Shown in pieces: positions 6,026 to 8,267 of a stretch of DNA of 8,267 nucleotides. The DNA comes from Asaia bogorensis (lineage in GTDB: Bacteria > Pseudomonadota > Alphaproteobacteria > Acetobacterales > Acetobacteraceae): contig CAMCEP010000113.1 of assembly GCA_945873675.1 (NCBI GenBank), positions 1 to 8,267 of the forward strand, in the 5' to 3' direction. A program made the position numbers and the translations under genes. The notes beneath the pieces are model-generated. The model was not told the origin of the DNA and ran no database searches. It was given only the letters and a program-made list of their open reading frames with translations. Within the stretch, counting starts at the first letter, position 1. Each line of letters starts with the position of its first letter.

Positions 6026-6403
6026 TCACAAAGGCGCAACGCCGACAATCCTGTAATCATACACGCCACCATCAACTTCTGTGATGGTGACATGTTCGCC
6101 GGGCCGAATAGGGCTGCTGCCAGGATCGAAATGGGCCTCCGGCGCGTCGAAGCGCTCAGCCAGGCTGCCGCTGAAGCGGATGAACCAGCCATTATCGCCA
6201 TCATACTGCACATCGCCTTGTTCGGGCGGCGCATCCGGCCGGTAGCGCCGTGCGCGCCAAGGGGCGGGGTCATCGGCCCAGGCTTGCGCATCCGCATGCC
6301 CGCCTGCATCCATGGCAAGCTCGATCTCATAGCGGTTATCCACGCAGCCCATGGGAAAACCCGGCCCCGCCACCAGGGAGAGTGTCACCAGCATACGGTC
6401 CAT
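6026..6403 (-). CDS. Conserved-looking hypothetical protein, 125 residues
   Basis: I do not recognise a named family. The protein is acidic, with alternating hydrophobic residues typical of a small beta-rich fold: MLVTLSLVAG (4-13), RYEIELAMD (24-32), GWFIRFSG (72-79), GEHVTITEVDG (102-112) and YDYRIVGVAPL (115-125). A central tryptophan- and arginine-rich segment, WADDPAPWRARRYRPD (42-57), would be a useful family marker. It has no signal peptide or membrane segment, and a single cysteine at 20 that is not in a lipobox. The start at 6403 is fixed by a perfect AAGGAGG eight bases upstream. It lies 64 bases downstream of kup on the same strand, so it may share that transcript. It converges with tRNA-Ala. 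The good ribosome binding site and codon pattern argue it is a real gene. Confidence 0.75.
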   Translation of the reverse strand: MDRMLVTLSLVAGPGFPMGCVDNRYEIELAMDAGGHADAQAWADDPAPWRARRYRPDAPPEQGDVQYDGDNGWFIRFSGSLAERFDAPEAHFDPGSSPIRPGEHVTITEVDGGVYDYRIVGVAPL

Positions 6404-6411
6404 GCGCAGCG

Positions 6412-6418
6412 CCTCCTT
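6412..6418 (-). promoter_or_regulatory. Strong Shine-Dalgarno deciding the 6403 start
   Basis: The minus strand reads AAGGAGG here, with an eight-base spacer to the ATG at 6403-6401. This favours that start over an in-frame ATG at 6394. It is the best ribosome binding site in the window and supports the reality of an otherwise unrecognised gene. Confidence 0.8.
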
Positions 6419-6467
6419 AATGCCTGCAAGGATAGTAGATCAGGCACCCGACAGCCCCAATCACTTT

Positions 6468-8267
6468 TCAGATCGCAACCTTCACGCCCAATTCCACCAC
6501 GCGGTCGGATGGAATGCGGAAGAATTCCGTGGCCGGCAGGGAATTGCGGCTGAGCAGCATGAAAAGCCCTTGCCGCCAGCGCGACATTTTCGGCACGGCC
6601 GCCGCCACCACCGTCTCCCGCCCCAGGAAATAGGAGGTCTGCATAGGCTCATAAGGAATGTCCAATTCCGCCAGCGCTTCAAGCTCACGCGGGATATTGG
6701 GGCTTTCCTGAAAACCGTAGCGGAGCGCGATTCGGTAGATATTGGGCGCTAATTCCTCAACCGCGCGGCGCCGATCGGCGCCCACTTGCGGCACATCCTC
6801 ATTCGTGACCGTCACGAACAGCACGCGCTCATGCAAAACCTTATTGTGCTTCAGGTTGTGCAGCAGCGCGCCGGGCAGGAAATCCGCCTGACTGGTCATG
6901 AACACGGCCGTGCCGGGCACGCGCACGGTGCGCGATTGCGGCAGGCGCGCAATGAAGGATTTGAGCGGCAGCCCATCCTGACGGATGCGCGCAAACAGCA
7001 ATTCCCGCCCGCGATGCCAGGTCAGCATGGTGACGAATAGCACAACGCCGAGCACCAGCGGCACATAGCCGCCTTCAGGGATTTTCAAGACGTTGGAAAG
7101 GAAGAACGCCAGATCAAGCGCCAGCAGCGGCAGGAAAACGCCAAGGACGCCCAGCAAAGGCCAGCCGAATTTGCGGTGAAACACCACCATGGCCAGGCAG
7201 GAAGTGCACACAAAAGTGCCGGTCACCGCAATGCCATAGGCCGCCGCCAAGCGCTCAGAATCGCGGAACGTCACCACCAGGATCAGCACGCCGATCAGCA
7301 GCGCGAAATTCACCTGCGGCATATAGATCTGGCCTTCTTCCGTTTCGCTGGTGTGGCGCACCACAAGCCGCGGCAGGAAGCCAAGCTGCACGCATTGGCG
7401 CGCAATGGTATAGGCGCCGGAAATCATCGCCTGGCTGGCGATGATGGTGGCCGCCGTTGCCAGGAACACCAAGGGCAGGCGGAACCATTCCGGTGCCAAA
7501 AGGAAGAAGGGATTTTCCAGCGCCGCCGGATCACGTAGCAGTAGCGCGCCCTGGCCCAGATAATTCAGTACCAGCGCCGGCAGCACAATCACCAGCCAGG
7601 CCCAGCGGATGGGCCGGCGCCCGAAATGCCCCATATCGGCGTAAAGCGCCTCGGCCCCCGTTACCGCCAGCACCACGGACCCGAAAGCAATGAAGGCCAT
7701 CAGCCGGTAATGCAGGCAGAAGGTAATGCCCCAATGCGGCGAAAGCGCCGCCAACACGCCGGGATTATGCAGCACCTCCCAAAGCCCAAGAAGCCCCAGC
7801 ACCAGAAACCAGGCCGCACAAATGGGGCCGAAGATCGCCCCCATTTGCGCCGTGCCGCGATACTGCACCAGGAAAAGCGCCAGCAGGATCACCACCGAAA
7901 TCGGCAAAACGGCCTGCTCCAAATGCGGGGAGACAACCTTGAGCCCCTCCACCGCCGACAGCACGGAAATCGCCGGTGTGATGATGCCATCACCAAAGAA
8001 CAGACAGGCCCCGGCAATGCCGATCAGCGCCAAGGCCCAGCGCAGGCGCGCATTTTCCACGCTGCGCTGCGCAAGGGCCATCAGCGCCAGAATACCGCCT
8101 TCCCCCCGGTTATCCGCGCGCAACACGAACGCGACATATTTCACCGTAACAGTGAGGATCAGCGACCAGATAATCAGACTAAGCAGACCGAGGATTTCCC
8201 AAGCCTCCACCCCGCCTTCCTCAAAATGGCTGGCGGCCGCGCGCATGGCGTAAAGCGGTGAGGTGCC
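6468..8267 (-). CDS. kup: Low-affinity potassium transporter Kup, 5' end outside window
   Basis: Kup is an inner-membrane proton-coupled potassium importer of the KUP/HAK/KT family. The reading frame is open to the window edge: the seven codons before the internal ATG at 8246 encode GTSPLYA, the family's N-terminal signature, so that ATG is not the start. Roughly 30-50 N-terminal residues are likely missing. Counted from 8246, hallmark segments are ADNRGEGGI (44-52), FFGDGIITPAISVLSAVEG (83-101), VLAVTGAEALYADMGHFGR (192-210), LNYLGQGALLL (227-237), ATIIASQAMISGA (266-278) and GQIYMPQVN (305-313). About a dozen membrane helices end near residue 408. A cytoplasmic domain follows, with SYFLGRETVV (538-547), ending in VVELGVKVAI. 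The frame is uninterrupted to TGA at 6468-6470. Confidence 0.96.
   Translation of the reverse strand, partial: GTSPLYAMRAAASHFEEGGVEAWEILGLLSLIIWSLILTVTVKYVAFVLRADNRGEGGILALMALAQRSVENARLRWALALIGIAGACLFFGDGIITPAISVLSAVEGLKVVSPHLEQAVLPISVVILLALFLVQYRGTAQMGAIFGPICAAWFLVLGLLGLWEVLHNPGVLAALSPHWGITFCLHYRLMAFIAFGSVVLAVTGAEALYADMGHFGRRPIRWAWLVIVLPALVLNYLGQGALLLRDPAALENPFFLLAPEWFRLPLVFLATAATIIASQAMISGAYTIARQCVQLGFLPRLVVRHTSETEEGQIYMPQVNFALLIGVLILVVTFRDSERLAAAYGIAVTGTFVCTSCLAMVVFHRKFGWPLLGVLGVFLPLLALDLAFFLSNVLKIPEGGYVPLVLGVVLFVTMLTWHRGRELLFARIRQDGLPLKSFIARLPQSRTVRVPGTAVFMTSQADFLPGALLHNLKHNKVLHERVLFVTVTNEDVPQVGADRRRAVEELAPNIYRIALRYGFQESPNIPRELEALAELDIPYEPMQTSYFLGRETVVAAAVPKMSRWRQGLFMLLSRNSLPATEFFRIPSDRVVELGVKVAI

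Noticed and set aside
7626..8261. A 211-codon open frame on the plus strand, antisense to kup
   Set aside because: It is complementary to strongly conserved Kup signature segments, its product is low in hydrophobic order and rich in Arg/Gln/His/Pro, and there is no ribosome binding site. It is a shadow frame of a GC-rich gene.

Overview
The window reads as ordinary chromosomal DNA from a fairly GC-rich alphaproteobacterium, most likely Rhodospirillales and plausibly Acetobacteraceae. The basis is the gene order rpmF-plsX-fabH-ihfA-merR followed by a tRNA-Pro, the protein sequences, and a solute-binding protein of a type I associate with Roseomonas-like genomes. The family-level placement is an inference from memory, not from a database comparison.

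Layout. Positions 2-148 (+) hold the last 48 codons of a membrane protein resembling a DMSO-reductase-type anchor subunit. A family-5 ABC solute-binding protein (227-1810, +) follows, overlapping by ATGA an unrecognised secreted four-cysteine protein (1807-2379, +). A tRNA-Pro(GGG) lies on the opposite strand (2409-2485). Beyond it is a strong rightward intrinsic terminator (2525-2574). The leftward block is then, in transcription order, rpmF (bL32), plsX, fabH, ihfA and a MerR-type regulator, at 5704 down to 2624. The 241-base region upstream of rpmF (5705-5945) contains repeats and potential RNA structures, plus the promoter of a rightward tRNA-Ala(GGC) at 5946-6021. The right end carries an unrecognised 125-residue protein (6026-6403, -) and most of a Kup potassium transporter (6468 to the window edge, -), whose start lies outside the window.

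How the genes work together. PlsX makes acyl-phosphate for phospholipid synthesis and FabH starts fatty-acid elongation. They are linked to a ribosomal protein gene upstream and to IHF-alpha and a MerR regulator downstream, a growth-related cluster common in alphaproteobacteria. The SBP and the four-cysteine protein look like an exported pair with no transporter permease beside them in the window.

I see no phage, CRISPR, insertion sequence or defence system. The most interesting signals are the switchable hairpin arms upstream of rpmF, the rightward terminator that implies antisense transcription across tRNA-Pro, and the two unrecognised proteins.
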